NCBI RefSeq assembly: GCF_900115195.1
Contig: NZ_FOVO01000002.1
Location: 141,692 to 205,691 of the forward strand
DNA: 64,000 nt
DNA from: Xenorhabdus japonica
GTDB lineage: Bacteria > Pseudomonadota > Gammaproteobacteria > Enterobacterales > Enterobacteriaceae
Direction: 5' to 3'
Notes under the pieces: generated by a model
The model's input: the letters and a program-made list of their open reading frames with translations, nothing else
The model's database searches: none
What the model was told of the DNA's origin: nothing
In this document: piece after piece, positions 31,127-42,459 of the stretch
How positions within the stretch are numbered: the stretch's first letter is position 1
Layout of the letters: each line of letters starts with the position of its first letter
Made by a program: the position numbers and the translations under genes

Positions 31127-31666
31127 ATGAAACTTAACAAATTGACGATGGTTTTAGGCTTGGGTGTGGCTTTAACTGCTGGTATGGCAAATGCGGCACC
31201 TTCTCAAGGTAATGGCACAGTCAAATTCACGGGTGCTATTATTAATTCAGTTTGTTCAATCAAAAACAATAATATTGAAGTTGATATGGGGCAAGTAAAC
31301 AACATTATTCTGCAAAATGGTGGTGAATCAGCTTCTAAGCCTTTCAAAATTGAATTACAAGACTGCGTTCTTAATACTATGAAAGGTGTAACAACAACTT
31401 TCACTGGTCCAGAAGCTGATGGTTCTGTAAAAGGTTTATTGGCTCTTGAAGGTAAATCGCAAGGTGCTGGGATCATGATTACTAATCATGGTAATAAGCA
31501 TATTCCTTTGGGCAAAGCATCAGAATCGATGTCCCTGCATGATGGCGATAATACCCTGAACTTCGCTGCTCGCCTGAAAGGTCTGCAAAAAGCTAAAGGT
31601 GAAAATATAGATGTGAAAACAGGTAGCTTTACTGCTATTGCAAACTTCACTTTGAACTACCTGTAA
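31127..31666 (+). CDS. mrxA: Major fimbrial subunit MrxA (type 1/MR/P-like pilin)
   Basis: A 179-residue pilin: signal peptide ending MANAAPSQ, two Cys (in NSVCSIK and LQDCVLN) forming the usual disulfide, and the penultimate Tyr with the beta-zipper end FTLNYL. It leads an operon of usher, chaperone, minor pilin, adhesin and regulator. The N terminus and gene order are like the Xenorhabdus mrx locus as I recall it. The upstream region (30950-31050) has two direct repeats of ATCATTTG-CTTAAG type that could bind a regulator. No inverted-repeat switch is seen upstream. Confidence 0.88.
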   Translation: MKLNKLTMVLGLGVALTAGMANAAPSQGNGTVKFTGAIINSVCSIKNNNIEVDMGQVNNIILQNGGESASKPFKIELQDCVLNTMKGVTTTFTGPEADGSVKGLLALEGKSQGAGIMITNHGNKHIPLGKASESMSLHDGDNTLNFAARLKGLQKAKGENIDVKTGSFTAIANFTLNYL

Positions 31667-31706
31667 TATTATAATCTGACTGACAGACTATTTTTAATAG
31701 TTGAAT

Positions 31707-31747
31707 ATCAGGAAACCTATCGCGGTTTATATTACGAGTTTCCTGAT
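31707..31747 (+). terminator. Stem-loop after mrxA (operon attenuator or stabiliser)
   Basis: A perfect 10-bp stem (ATCAGGAAAC / GTTTCCTGAT) with a 21-nt loop and no U-run. In fimbrial operons such a hairpin often lets pilin mRNA accumulate over downstream genes. Confidence 0.55.
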
Positions 31748-32011
31748 GATAATTTCAGGGTATTTCTTGAACATCATATGTTAGCTGTAATAACACTGCA
31801 GTATTCTGTAACCAGAATAGTGTTATTGATATAAATCAATATTACTAACAATTGGGTAAACAGAAGGTGCTATTAACGGAGTGATACCTATAGAGGTAAA
31901 TTGAAATACCCTTTTTTGTTTTTTTGATCTACGGAGTTCTCTATTGACTGTATTAGGAAAATAAGAATTTTTACCATTCAAAAGTAATTTTTAATGGCAT
32001 ACCGATGGTGA

Positions 32012-32242
32012 CATGCTTTCTCTATTCCCCGCAGTACGGTAAAGCCAGTAAAGTGTAAAACAGAGAACGTAACTGTTACGGATAAAAGCAGGATATGTGG
32101 CTACCTCTGCAACCTAATTATCGGTCAAGGTCCTCAATTTAGAATGATGAATTTTAATGATGCCATGTATTTGATGATAACTCCTACACACTTACAAACT
32201 TGGTCGTATCAAACAGCGGCTAAATTCAAATTGGATTATTAA
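32012..32242 (+). pseudogene. Possible remnant of a second pilin subunit gene
   Basis: The mrxA-usher gap is 599 bp. A frame without stops for 76 codons runs through it and ends KFKLDY at a TAA (32240-32242), 24 bp before the usher. It has no good start codon, and an Asp/Tyr pilin-like ending is the only resemblance. MR/P operons carry mrpB at this position. The remaining gap shows nothing else I can name. Confidence 0.25.
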
Positions 32243-32265
32243 CAATTCATTGTTTAGAGGACGCT

Positions 32266-34874
32266 ATGGCTTTATTTTCAGATTCTATGAATCATGCTCT
32301 TTCATCTATTAATAAAAAAAAGATAGCTAACAAGACAAAAATAGATCATTTAATCTACGGAATTAAACCTCTTTCCGCTCTAGTACTGTTTGCATTATCT
32401 AGTATTCAGGCAGGTTATTCCAAGCCGCCAATAGAATTCAATACCGATGCTCTGGATATCAGTGAACGTGCCAATATTGATTTGGATAAGTTCGCTCGCG
32501 CAGGTTATATCATGCCGGGTAACTATATTATGGGGGTTCGGATGAATCAAAACGAATTTCCAGATATGTATTCTGTCGATTTCATTGCTCCACCTGATGA
32601 TCCAAAAGGCAGCGAAGCCTGTATATCCCCGAATTAGTAAAGCAAATAACATTGAAACCGGAGTGGATAGAAAAATTGGGTTGGCAGAAGAATGGAGAAT
32701 GCCTTGATTTTAATACCCTACCTGGCGCATCAGCCAGAGGTGATTTGGCCACTTATACACTTTATTTAATCGTACCTAAAATCTATCTGGAATATGATTT
32801 GCCAGACTGGAACCCGCCCTCTCATTGGGATAATGGGATTTCTGGATTACTGTTTGACTATAACTTCAATGCCCAAACCTCCAAACCCGCTCATGGTAGT
32901 AGTCACCAACAGATAAGTGCTAACGGAACAGCGGGGATGAATGCAGGAGCCTGGCGTTTTCGGGCTGATTGGCAGGCCAGATATAATCACCTGAGAACTC
33001 AGCAGGGCGATAAATCAGATCATTCTAGTGGAAGAGATCGTGAGTGGGATTGGAGTCGTTACTACGTGTATCGTGCGCTCCCACGCTTAGAAGCGAAATT
33101 GACATTGGGTGAGGATTACCTCAATTCCAGTATTTTCGATAGCTTTCGCTATACGGGCGTTAGTTTGGTAACTGATGAAAATATGTTACCACCGAATTTA
33201 CGTGGATATGCGCCTGAAGTCACAGGTGTAGCCCGGACTAATGCCAAGGTAACGGTTAGGCAGCAGGGAAGAGTATTATATGAAACTCAGGTCGCTTCTG
33301 GCCCATTCCGTATTCAGGATCTCAGTGATGCCGTGTCAGGAACACTGGATGTCCGAGTTGAAGAGCAAGACGGTGGTATACAAGAGTTTCAGGTTAACAC
33401 TGCGACTATTCCTTACCTGACTCGTCCCGGTCGAGTGCAGTACAAAATTGCGGGCGGTCAATCTACCAATGACAAGCACCGTCGTGAAGGGCCAGCGTTT
33501 GGTATGGGTGAGTTTTCCTGGGGGATCAACAACGGTTGGTCATTGTATGGTGGCCTTTTGGCAGCAGGGGACTATAACGCTTTGTCACTGGGGATCGGTC
33601 GTGACCTGATGATGTTTGGTGCACTATCATTTGACGTGACGGAATCAAGGGCAAAATTGCCGAGAGATAATACGATTCTTACGGGCGGATCTTATCGTCT
33701 CAGTTATTCGAAACGTTTTGATCAATACAATAGCCAAGTGACATTTGCCGGATATCGCTTTTCTGAGCGCGATTTCATGAATATGGGGCAGTATATTGAT
33801 CGTCGTTATCGTAACGTTTCTTCTGATAGTGGCAAAGAGCTGTATTCCATTATTTTCAATAAACAATTTACAGATATCGGTCTGAGTACCCACCTCAACT
33901 ATAGCCATCAAACCTACTGGGATCGTCCCAAAAATGATCGCTATAACATTTCATTATCCAAATATTTAGATATTGGGCGTTATAAAAATATCAGCGTCAA
34001 TTTATCAGTCTACCGCAACAATTTTGATAACAAAAAAGATGACGGTATGTACCTGAATCTTTCCATTCCGTGGGGAGAAGCTGGCACTTTCAGCTATAAC
34101 GGAATGGTTAATCGTCAGGGTAACTCTCATATGGCGGGTTACTATGGCCGTATTGATGATCGCAATAACTATCGTATTTCAGCAGGAACCAGCACTGATG
34201 GCAAGGCATTGGTCGATGGTTATTACACTCACTATGGCGATAGGGCGTTATTGACTGCCAGTGCCAGTTATCAGGACGGTGGCAACACCACTGCGGCACT
34301 TGGTTTGCAAGGTGGAGTGACTGTAACAGCAAACGGAGCCGCGCTGCATCGTATCAATATGCCGGGTGCTACTCGTTTGATGGTAGATACAGAAAAGGTT
34401 AGTAATGTACCTGTCCGAGGATTTGGTTCAGCGGTACACACTAACTACTTTGGTAAAGCTGTGCTGGTTGATGTGAACAACTACTTCCGTAATACGGCAA
34501 ATATTGACTTAGATAACTTACCAGATGATGTAGAAGCATTACGTTCTGTCCAGCAGGCAACATTAACGGAAGGCGCGATAGGTTATCGTAAATTCCAAGT
34601 TATGTCAGGGATCAAGGCGGTGACTATCATCCGATTACCTGACGGTTCACTCCCGCCTTTTGGTGCCTCTGTCATGAATGCATCTCAACGTGAAATCGGG
34701 ATTGTCAGTGATGATGGATATGCTTACCTGAGCGGAATGAATCAGGGTGAAAAGATGCAAGTGCATTGGGATGGACGTGCCCAGTGCGAGATTACAGTAC
34801 CGGATGATATTGCGACAGAATCTTTAACTGCATTTTTATTACCTTGTCAGTTTTTAAAAGACGAAAATAAATAA
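32266..34874 (+). pseudogene. mrxC: Outer-membrane fimbrial usher MrxC, frameshifted
   Basis: FimD/PapC-type usher in two frames. The first part (32266-32637, 123 residues) has a long signal region and the usher N-terminal FNTDALDISERANIDL; it ends at TAG 32635-32637. The frame continues one base back, as PELVKQ..LKPEWIEKLGW, and runs on to 34874 through plug, barrel and C-terminal domains (FDYNFNAQ, RGYAPEVTGVARTNA). One base is missing near 32628-32631 (CCCCG). No slippery heptamer is present. Either the gene is inactive in this strain or this is a sequencing error. Confidence 0.85.
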
Positions 34875-35007
34875 AGTGTAACAAAGCAGGCCATAGTACC
34901 TGTTTTAAATAGCGTATTATCTTGCTTTTTTTGACATGAAAAGTGCTGTTATTGGTTAACACAGCAATATAAACCTGAGCTTCTTTTGAGCATGAGCAAA
35001 TAACACT

Positions 35008-35769
35008 ATGAAACTGAAAAAAATTCTAATGATAACTGCCATGACGGTAACCGGCTTAATGTCAGTTCATCAGGCAATGGCGGCGATAACGTTGGATCGT
35101 ACCCGAGTAATTTTTAATGGGGATATGAAATCCGCCAGCCTCAACATTGAAAATCAACATCTTTATTTGCCTTATTTGGCACAATCATGGATTGAGGATG
35201 ACGAGGGAAATAAAATCAATGGTCCACTTGTAGTTGTTCCCCCGGTACAGCGTGTTGAATCCGGAGCAAAAAGTCAGGTCAAGATTCAAACATTGCCAAC
35301 AATTGCTCAATTGCCACAAGATCGAGAGAGTTTGTTCTATTTCAACATTCGTGAAATTCCCCCACGCAGTGAGAAACCTAATGTACTGCAACTTGCCTTG
35401 CAGACACGTATCAAATTGTTTTACCGCCCGAAAGCTGTCATTGCAAGCCGCATCGATCTTGATAATCCATGGCAGGAAAAACTCACCTTAACCCGCCAAG
35501 GAAACCAATATGTGGTAAATAATCCAACACCTTATTACATCACTATTTCAGAAGCATCGAACAAGACAGATGGTAAGAGTGCGGAGGGCTTTCAGCCTCT
35601 CATGCTGGCTCCCAGAAGCAGTGAAAAACTTGGTGGAACAATCAATTCACTAGGTAATACACCGGTACTGACTTACGTCAATGATTATGGTGGACATCCA
35701 CAATTAACATTTAACTGTAGTGGTAATACTTGTACGGTGACAAAAATCGTAACTGAAAAAGCGGGTTGA
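35008..35769 (+). CDS. mrxD: Periplasmic fimbrial chaperone MrxD (PapD/FimC family)
   Basis: A 253-residue chaperone: signal peptide ending at HQAMA, then two Ig-like domains. ITLDRTRVIFNG and the G1-strand region FYFNIREIPP, with the subunit-anchoring Lys in TRIKLFYRP, are the family landmarks. It delivers subunits to the usher by donor-strand complementation. The C-terminal Cys pair fits a disulfide as in PapD-like chaperones of the FGS type. Confidence 0.92.
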   Translation: MKLKKILMITAMTVTGLMSVHQAMAAITLDRTRVIFNGDMKSASLNIENQHLYLPYLAQSWIEDDEGNKINGPLVVVPPVQRVESGAKSQVKIQTLPTIAQLPQDRESLFYFNIREIPPRSEKPNVLQLALQTRIKLFYRPKAVIASRIDLDNPWQEKLTLTRQGNQYVVNNPTPYYITISEASNKTDGKSAEGFQPLMLAPRSSEKLGGTINSLGNTPVLTYVNDYGGHPQLTFNCSGNTCTVTKIVTEKAG

Positions 35770-35836
35770 GTTGTATAGATGATATCCCATCAATAATGAT
35801 ATTGACGGGGTATCTGGTTGGATGAATATAGGGTAA

Positions 35837-36406
35837 ATGATAATGGGTTCGTTAAGCATCAAATTATCTAAATATATATTGCCAGCGCTATTTCTTTTTA
35901 GCATTAACAGCCAGCAAAATGCATATGCAAAAGATAACCTGCGCCAAGATGTCAATATTACGCTAACTGTACTTGCACCTACTTGCTCGATTAAGACGAA
36001 AGATAAAAAAATGGAAGTGGATTTGGGAAACATTCTTGATCGTGATCTTTATGCGAAACATCGCACAGAAGGCAAGCCATTTTATCTGAATTTAGAGGAC
36101 TGCGATCCTCGTATAACAAAACGACTAAAAATTAAGTTTTTGGGAGAGCCGAGTCATGAGCTACCAGGGTTATTGGCATTTAGCTCTGGCAGTCGTGCTT
36201 ATGGTGCTGCTATTGGTATGGAGAAAACCGATGGTACACCAATGCCATTTAATAAAACCAGTGAATTCCCGTTATTAGCCAATAGCAGAAATAATGTAAT
36301 TTCATTCAGAGCGTATGTACAAGCTGAACCTCGTGCTCTCCAACGGAAAAAAATTGGTTCTGGTGAATTCAGTGCAACTGCGACTTTTGAGGTTAATTAC
36401 GACTAG
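35837..36406 (+). CDS. mrxG: Minor fimbrial subunit MrxG
   Basis: A 189-residue pilin-family protein with a signal peptide ending near NAYAKD, a Cys pair (APTCSIK and LEDCDPR) and the beta-zipper ending FEVNYD. It resembles MrpG-type adaptor or initiator subunits that join the adhesin to the shaft. ATG 35837 and ATG 35843 are both possible. The gene letter follows operon position. Confidence 0.72.
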   Translation: MIMGSLSIKLSKYILPALFLFSINSQQNAYAKDNLRQDVNITLTVLAPTCSIKTKDKKMEVDLGNILDRDLYAKHRTEGKPFYLNLEDCDPRITKRLKIKFLGEPSHELPGLLAFSSGSRAYGAAIGMEKTDGTPMPFNKTSEFPLLANSRNNVISFRAYVQAEPRALQRKKIGSGEFSATATFEVNYD

Positions 36407-36471
36407 TCATGCTGACTGGTTTTTCATCCACGATATTTAGTCAGAATTTGATGCTATTTGGAAAATAAATT

Positions 36472-37311
36472 ATGCGCCATATTAAGAAATCGTTGTTGAA
36501 GCTAGCAGCCTTATTGTTTTTAGTTAGTGCCACACATACTTATGGTGGGGCTTATGTTATGCCAGTTAATACCATTCAACAGGGTAATCAAACCATGACA
36601 ACTATGGAAATCATTGCATGGACAGAGGAAGAGGGTATTCCTAATCCTTGTTATGAAGAACATAAATGCTACGTTGGCCCTGATGTTCAATATAGAAATG
36701 GTAAAAAACCCGGCATGTACGGCTCTTGTAGGGATGCAAGGGTATGCTTGCTAGATGCCCAGAGATATCGGACAACCGCTGATGTAATGAGAGCTTATAA
36801 AAGACAGATTGGTATCCCTATACGGGTTACATTTCCGATTATTAGCGCAGAAGCGGACTGCGTAGGTTTATTTTATTCTCCTCAAATCGATAAGGGATAT
36901 GGTGAAGGGAAAACATTCCCTAACTCTACTTGCAACAAAATGCCTCCTCCGAATCAAAGTTGTAAAATCGAGTTGCCTTCTGAAATTGCCTACGGGGAAT
37001 TAACTGCACCAGAAGTGAATAATGCGACCCGATCAATTAAAGGCCAATTTGAATGTGCTATTTATAGTAGCAAAATAATACTGCATGCCAGATCAATTAA
37101 TAATGAACCGAGTGTGTATCTCGATTCTAATAAACAAATGTATTCAACATTACAAATTAATGGAAGAAACGTAACAGATGGCGTGAATGTTACTGCTCAA
37201 GGAGAGAATATACCTACTAATTTCACATTAACATCAACACTGCACACTATAACTCCACCAAAAGCCGGTAAATATGAAGGTACTGCAATAGTTTTTTTAA
37301 CTTATTTATAA
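36472..37311 (+). CDS. mrxH: Fimbrial tip adhesin MrxH (MrpH-like)
   Basis: A 279-residue two-domain tip protein. A signal peptide (ending near YGGAY) leads into a Cys-rich lectin-like domain of about 130 residues (CYEEHKCY, GSCRDARVC, EADCVG) and a pilin domain that ends in IVFLTYL. Length and plan match MrpH of Proteus. MrpH binds zinc through an HxH motif plus another His; I do not see HxH here, so ligand binding probably differs. Confidence 0.75.
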   Translation: MRHIKKSLLKLAALLFLVSATHTYGGAYVMPVNTIQQGNQTMTTMEIIAWTEEEGIPNPCYEEHKCYVGPDVQYRNGKKPGMYGSCRDARVCLLDAQRYRTTADVMRAYKRQIGIPIRVTFPIISAEADCVGLFYSPQIDKGYGEGKTFPNSTCNKMPPPNQSCKIELPSEIAYGELTAPEVNNATRSIKGQFECAIYSSKIILHARSINNEPSVYLDSNKQMYSTLQINGRNVTDGVNVTAQGENIPTNFTLTSTLHTITPPKAGKYEGTAIVFLTYL

Positions 37312-37329
37312 ATTAAGAGTAGAGATATT

Positions 37330-37605
37330 ATGCAAGTCAGTATGCTGGTAGGAAAAAGAATCCAAATCAAAAGAAGAGAAATTGGAGTGACAGCAGTAAA
37401 GCTGGCAGACAAAATTGGAGTAAGCCATCAGCAATTGTCACGTTATGAGCGCGGAACGAATAAAATCAGTCAGGAACATTTGGTTGTTATTTCTATTGCC
37501 TTAGAGACTCCCGCAGATTGGTTTCTGGAGGACTGTTTTACTCCCCCTAAGGTTCATATGAATAATCAATATGCCTGTGTAGCGGAAACGGTATTGGGCT
37601 TGTAA
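37330..37605 (+). CDS. MrpJ-like XRE transcriptional regulator
   Basis: A 91-residue protein with one helix-turn-helix: GKRIQIKRREIGVTAVKLADKIGVSHQQLSRYERG in outline. The SxQQxSRYERG turn is the hallmark of MrpJ, which is encoded at the end of Proteus MR/P operons and represses flagellar genes when fimbriae are made. It starts 18 bp after mrxH, so it is co-expressed. The inference is that it couples fimbriation to loss of motility. Confidence 0.85.
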   Translation: MQVSMLVGKRIQIKRREIGVTAVKLADKIGVSHQQLSRYERGTNKISQEHLVVISIALETPADWFLEDCFTPPKVHMNNQYACVAETVLGL

Positions 37606-37632
37606 TACCAAGTTATATTGATATCAAATTTA

Positions 37633-37689
37633 GCTCTTCACTGAATGAAGAGCCGATGTTCCAGGAGAATTTAAAGCCTGGAACATCGG
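37633..37689. terminator. Two adjoining hairpins at the end of the mrx operon
   Basis: An 8-bp stem (GCTCTTCA 37633-37640 / TGAAGAGC 37646-37653) runs straight into a perfect 13-bp stem (37653-37665 / 37677-37689). No T-run follows. They lie between convergent mrx and gro operons. Confidence 0.55.
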
Positions 37690-37724
37690 ACATTTATCAT
37701 ATTTATGCTATTTCGGCGGGAAGG

Positions 37725-37756
37725 TAGTAAGTACAACTTTTAGTTAGTACTTACTA
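37725..37756. repeat. 10-bp inverted repeat downstream of groL
   Basis: TAGTAAGTAC (37725-37734) and its exact complement (37747-37756). A smaller hairpin CGAC-TCTC-GTCG (37785-37796) lies right after the groL stop. They probably end groL transcription on the minus strand. Confidence 0.55.
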
Positions 37757-37798
37757 TGGACATAGCCCGCTCGGCCTACCTACACGACTCTCGTCGCA

Positions 37799-39457
<1,659 letters not shown>

Positions 39458-39503
39458 TTAAATTCGTTCAATTAAGAAGATCTGAGCGTAACAAGATACT
39501 CAA

Positions 39504-39797
39504 TTACGCTTCAACAATTGCCAGAATGTCGCTTTCAGACATGATCAATACTTCTTCATTATCGATCTTTTCTGTTTTGACGCCGTAACCTTCATTAAAA
39601 ATGACGGTATCACCCACTTTTACATCCAGCGCTTTCACTTCCCCATTTTCAAGGATGCGACCATTGCCGATTGCCAAAATTTCCCCACGGGTAGATTTGC
39701 CCGCAGCGGAGCCAGTCAGAACAATCCCGCCAGCGGATTTTGATTCAACTTCTGTACGCTTGACAATAACGCGGTCATGTAATGGACGAATTTTCAT
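39504..39797 (-). CDS. groS: Co-chaperonin GroES
   Basis: A 97-residue lid subunit: [14 protein letters not shown] at the start, the mobile loop [14 protein letters not shown] that contacts GroEL, and the ending [11 protein letters not shown]. First gene of groSL. Confidence 0.98.
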   Translation of the reverse strand: MKIRPLHDRVIVKRTEVESKSAGGIVLTGSAAGKSTRGEILAIGNGRILENGEVKALDVKVGDTVIFNEGYGVKTEKIDNEEVLIMSESDILAIVEA

Positions 39798-39880
39798 TGG
39801 TAGATCTCCTATAAATAAAGTCCATATCAGGTAAGAGGATTGATACCAGACCTCAACAGAACCAGTACCACGAAGCTACA

Positions 39881-39913
39881 AGTTGGGGCTTGAGGTCATT
39901 ACTTCAAGGGGGG
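39881..39913 (-). promoter_or_regulatory. Sigma-32 heat-shock promoter of groSL
   Basis: On the minus strand CCCCCCTTGAAG, 13-bp spacer, CCCCAACT: the RpoH -35 (CTTGAA) and -10 (CCCCAT) consensus with correct spacing, 84 bp before groS. Confidence 0.88.
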
Positions 39914-39972
39914 CAACAAAAAATATTTTACTTTTTTCTTACCCACTGAAATTTTAACTAAAGCAGAGATCA

Positions 39973-40536
39973 TTATTTCTTATTATGCTCGCTGCCATGT
40001 CCACCATGATTTTTTTGCTCACCGGATTTTTGATCATCCAATGTATAGGAAGAGCCATCTTGCCTACGCTCATATTCTCCCTCAAATGTTTGTCCATTCT
40101 GACCATAACTATCGGCATGATTACCGGGACTATGTTTATCAGAACCATGTTTACCGGAACTATAAAAAGTATTCGGGCGGTACAACTTAATATGAGGCAA
40201 TAACTTCGCTGTCAGGCGTTTTTGTACTGGGGACAACAACAATAATAATCCGAGAAAATCGGTAAAAAAACCGGGCAATATCAGCAAGAATCCAGCTATT
40301 ACCAGAGAAACACTTTTGACTGCTTCTTCCGCTGGGCTCTCACCTGCTGCAATTTTTTGCTGCATAGACATAAAATTCTTGATGCCTTGATTACGCACAA
40401 GGGACACACCAAGACAAGAGGTAAGGATAACCAACAACAGAGTCAACAGGACCCCAACTTCAGAGGCAATCCGAACAAACAGGACAGACTCGATGTAAAC
40501 CAGAAGGCATATAAGAATAAGTGGGAGCCAGTGCAC
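39973..40536 (-). CDS. fxsA: Membrane protein FxsA
   Basis: A 187-residue inner-membrane protein with helices at about residues 3-20, 27-45 and 75-103 and the conserved LILPGFFTDFLGLLLLL. E. coli FxsA (158 residues) overcomes F exclusion of phage T7 when overproduced. Here the hydrophilic tail is longer and rich in His, Gly, Lys and Asp, a possible metal-binding or simply disordered tail. It is divergent from aspA, as in E. coli. Confidence 0.9.
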   Translation of the reverse strand: MHWLPLILICLLVYIESVLFVRIASEVGVLLTLLLVILTSCLGVSLVRNQGIKNFMSMQQKIAAGESPAEEAVKSVSLVIAGFLLILPGFFTDFLGLLLLLSPVQKRLTAKLLPHIKLYRPNTFYSSGKHGSDKHSPGNHADSYGQNGQTFEGEYERRQDGSSYTLDDQKSGEQKNHGGHGSEHNKK

Positions 40537-40684
40537 GTGGGTCTCCTTTCATTATTATTGAGAGTTCACACTATTTGATCATGCACACTATATTAGATCA
40601 CATAATATGGGGTTAGATAGTGTATGTGGGGATTATGGTGGCAGTTTTCAATACTTCGGACACTTAACTTTTTCCCTGTGTAAT

Positions 40685-40700
40685 TGTGACCTTAGTCACA
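40685..40700 (+). promoter_or_regulatory. CRP site upstream of aspA
   Basis: TGTGACCTTAGTCACA, a near-perfect CRP palindrome in the fxsA-aspA gap. E. coli aspA is CRP-activated. I see nothing else defined in this 357-bp gap. Confidence 0.75.
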
Positions 40701-40893
40701 CATATGTTATTTCATTAGTAAAATAGCATTATAAAGTGATCCAGGTTCAAGGCATTTCTCACAAATCCACATATGATCGCGCAGCAATTCCATGATAAGT
40801 GACTAATATCAGGGAAATTGTTGTTGGCAACATTATTTCTCAACAAACACATAATAGAACAGTAAAAAACGCATCTAATTTAAGAAGGTTCTC

Positions 40894-42318
40894 ATGTCAA
40901 ACAACATTCGTATCGAAGAAGACCTGTTAGGTAAACGAGAAGTTCCTGCTGAAGCCTATTACGGCATTCACACTCTACGTGCGATTGAAAATTTTTATAT
41001 TAGTGACCGTACCATCAACAACGTGCCTGAATTTATCCGAGGCATGGTGATGGTAAAGAAAGCCGCAGCACTGGCAAACAAAGAACTCCATACTATTCCG
41101 GGAAAAGTGGCGGACATTATTGTCAAAGCATGTGATGAAGTCCTCAATGCAGGCAAATGTATGGATCAATTCCCTGTTGATGTCTTTCAGGGTGGCGCAG
41201 GTACTTCACTGAACATGAATACCAATGAGGTGCTGGCAAATATTGGCTTGGAGTTGATGGGACATCAAAAGGGTGAATATGAGTACCTGAACCCAAATGA
41301 TCACCTGAACAGAAGCCAGTCAACCAATGATGCTTATCCTACAGGCTTCCGTATTGCTGTTTATAATTCCCTGATGCACTTAATTGGCTCAATTGAGCTT
41401 CTGAAAGCAGGCTTCGACAAAAAAGGGATTGAATTCGATGACATCCTGAAAATGGGCCGTACCCAGTTGCAGGATGCTGTCCCAATGACTCTGGGCCAAG
41501 AGTTCCGTGCTTTTTCCATTCTGTTGAAAGAAGAGATCAAAAACATCACCCGTACGGCAGAACTGCTGCTGGAAGTCAACCTTGGCGCTACTGCTATCGG
41601 TACTGGTTTGAATACTGCACTAGGTTACCAACAACTGGTCGTTGAAAAATTGGTGGAAGTGACAGGCTTGCCTTGCCTGCCAGCAGAAGATTTGATCGAA
41701 GCTACTTCTGACTGCGGGGCTTATGTTATGGTTCACAGCGCGTTGAAGCGTCTGGCTGTTAAGATGTCCAAAATTTGTAACGACTTGCGCTTGCTCTCTT
41801 CCGGTCCCCGTACTGGCCTGAATGAAATCAACCTGCCAGAATTGCAGGCTGGTTCTTCCATCATGCCAGCTAAAGTTAACCCTGTTGTACCAGAAGTCGT
41901 TAACCAAGTGTGCTTCAAAGTCATTGGTAACGATACCTGCATCACGATGGCAGCAGAAGCCGGTCAGTTGCAGCTTAACGTAATGGAACCGGCGATTGGT
42001 CAGGCTATGTTTGAGTCTATGTCTATCCTGAGCAACGCATGCCGTAATCTGGTTGAAAAATGTGTCAACGGCATTACTGCCAATAAAGAAGTCTGTGAAA
42101 GCTTCGTGTTCAACTCTATCGGTATTGTCACTTACCTGAACCCATTTATTGGCCATCATAATGGCGATATCGTGGGCAAGATCTGTGCTGAAACTGGCAA
42201 GAACGTCCGTGAAGTCGTGCTTGAGCGAGGTTTGCTGACTGAAGCTGAGTTAGATGATATATTCTCCGTTGAGAACCTGAAACATCCAACTTATAAAGCC
42301 AAACGTTTTGATGACTAA
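40894..42318 (+). CDS. aspA: Aspartate ammonia-lyase (aspartase)
   Basis: Converts aspartate to fumarate and ammonia, feeding fumarate respiration. The 474 residues (E. coli 478) are of the fumarase/aspartase family; the SS-loop signature [11 protein letters not shown] carries the catalytic Ser, and [11 protein letters not shown] is conserved. dcuA follows after a terminator, as in E. coli. Confidence 0.97.
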   Translation: MSNNIRIEEDLLGKREVPAEAYYGIHTLRAIENFYISDRTINNVPEFIRGMVMVKKAAALANKELHTIPGKVADIIVKACDEVLNAGKCMDQFPVDVFQGGAGTSLNMNTNEVLANIGLELMGHQKGEYEYLNPNDHLNRSQSTNDAYPTGFRIAVYNSLMHLIGSIELLKAGFDKKGIEFDDILKMGRTQLQDAVPMTLGQEFRAFSILLKEEIKNITRTAELLLEVNLGATAIGTGLNTALGYQQLVVEKLVEVTGLPCLPAEDLIEATSDCGAYVMVHSALKRLAVKMSKICNDLRLLSSGPRTGLNEINLPELQAGSSIMPAKVNPVVPEVVNQVCFKVIGNDTCITMAAEAGQLQLNVMEPAIGQAMFESMSILSNACRNLVEKCVNGITANKEVCESFVFNSIGIVTYLNPFIGHHNGDIVGKICAETGKNVREVVLERGLLTEAELDDIFSVENLKHPTYKAKRFDD

Positions 42319-42355
42319 TTAAATTGATTATAATAACGAGTTCGTCTTAATTATT

Positions 42356-42392
42356 AAGGCACGCAATTCCAACCGGAAGCGTGCCTTTTTAA
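42356..42392 (+). terminator. Intrinsic terminator after aspA
   Basis: Stem GGCACGC / GCGTGCC (42358-42364 / 42379-42385), then five T. Confidence 0.88.
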
Positions 42393-42459
42393 TTTTCAGC
42401 AAACACAAAATATTAACCATAAATTTTCATAAGACTAAATAAATGAAGGAGTATTTAAC

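Noticed and set aside
32620..32660. Programmed ribosomal frameshift in the usher gene
   Set aside because: There is no X-XXY-YYZ slippery heptamer and no obvious downstream stimulatory structure; ushers are not known to use frameshifting.
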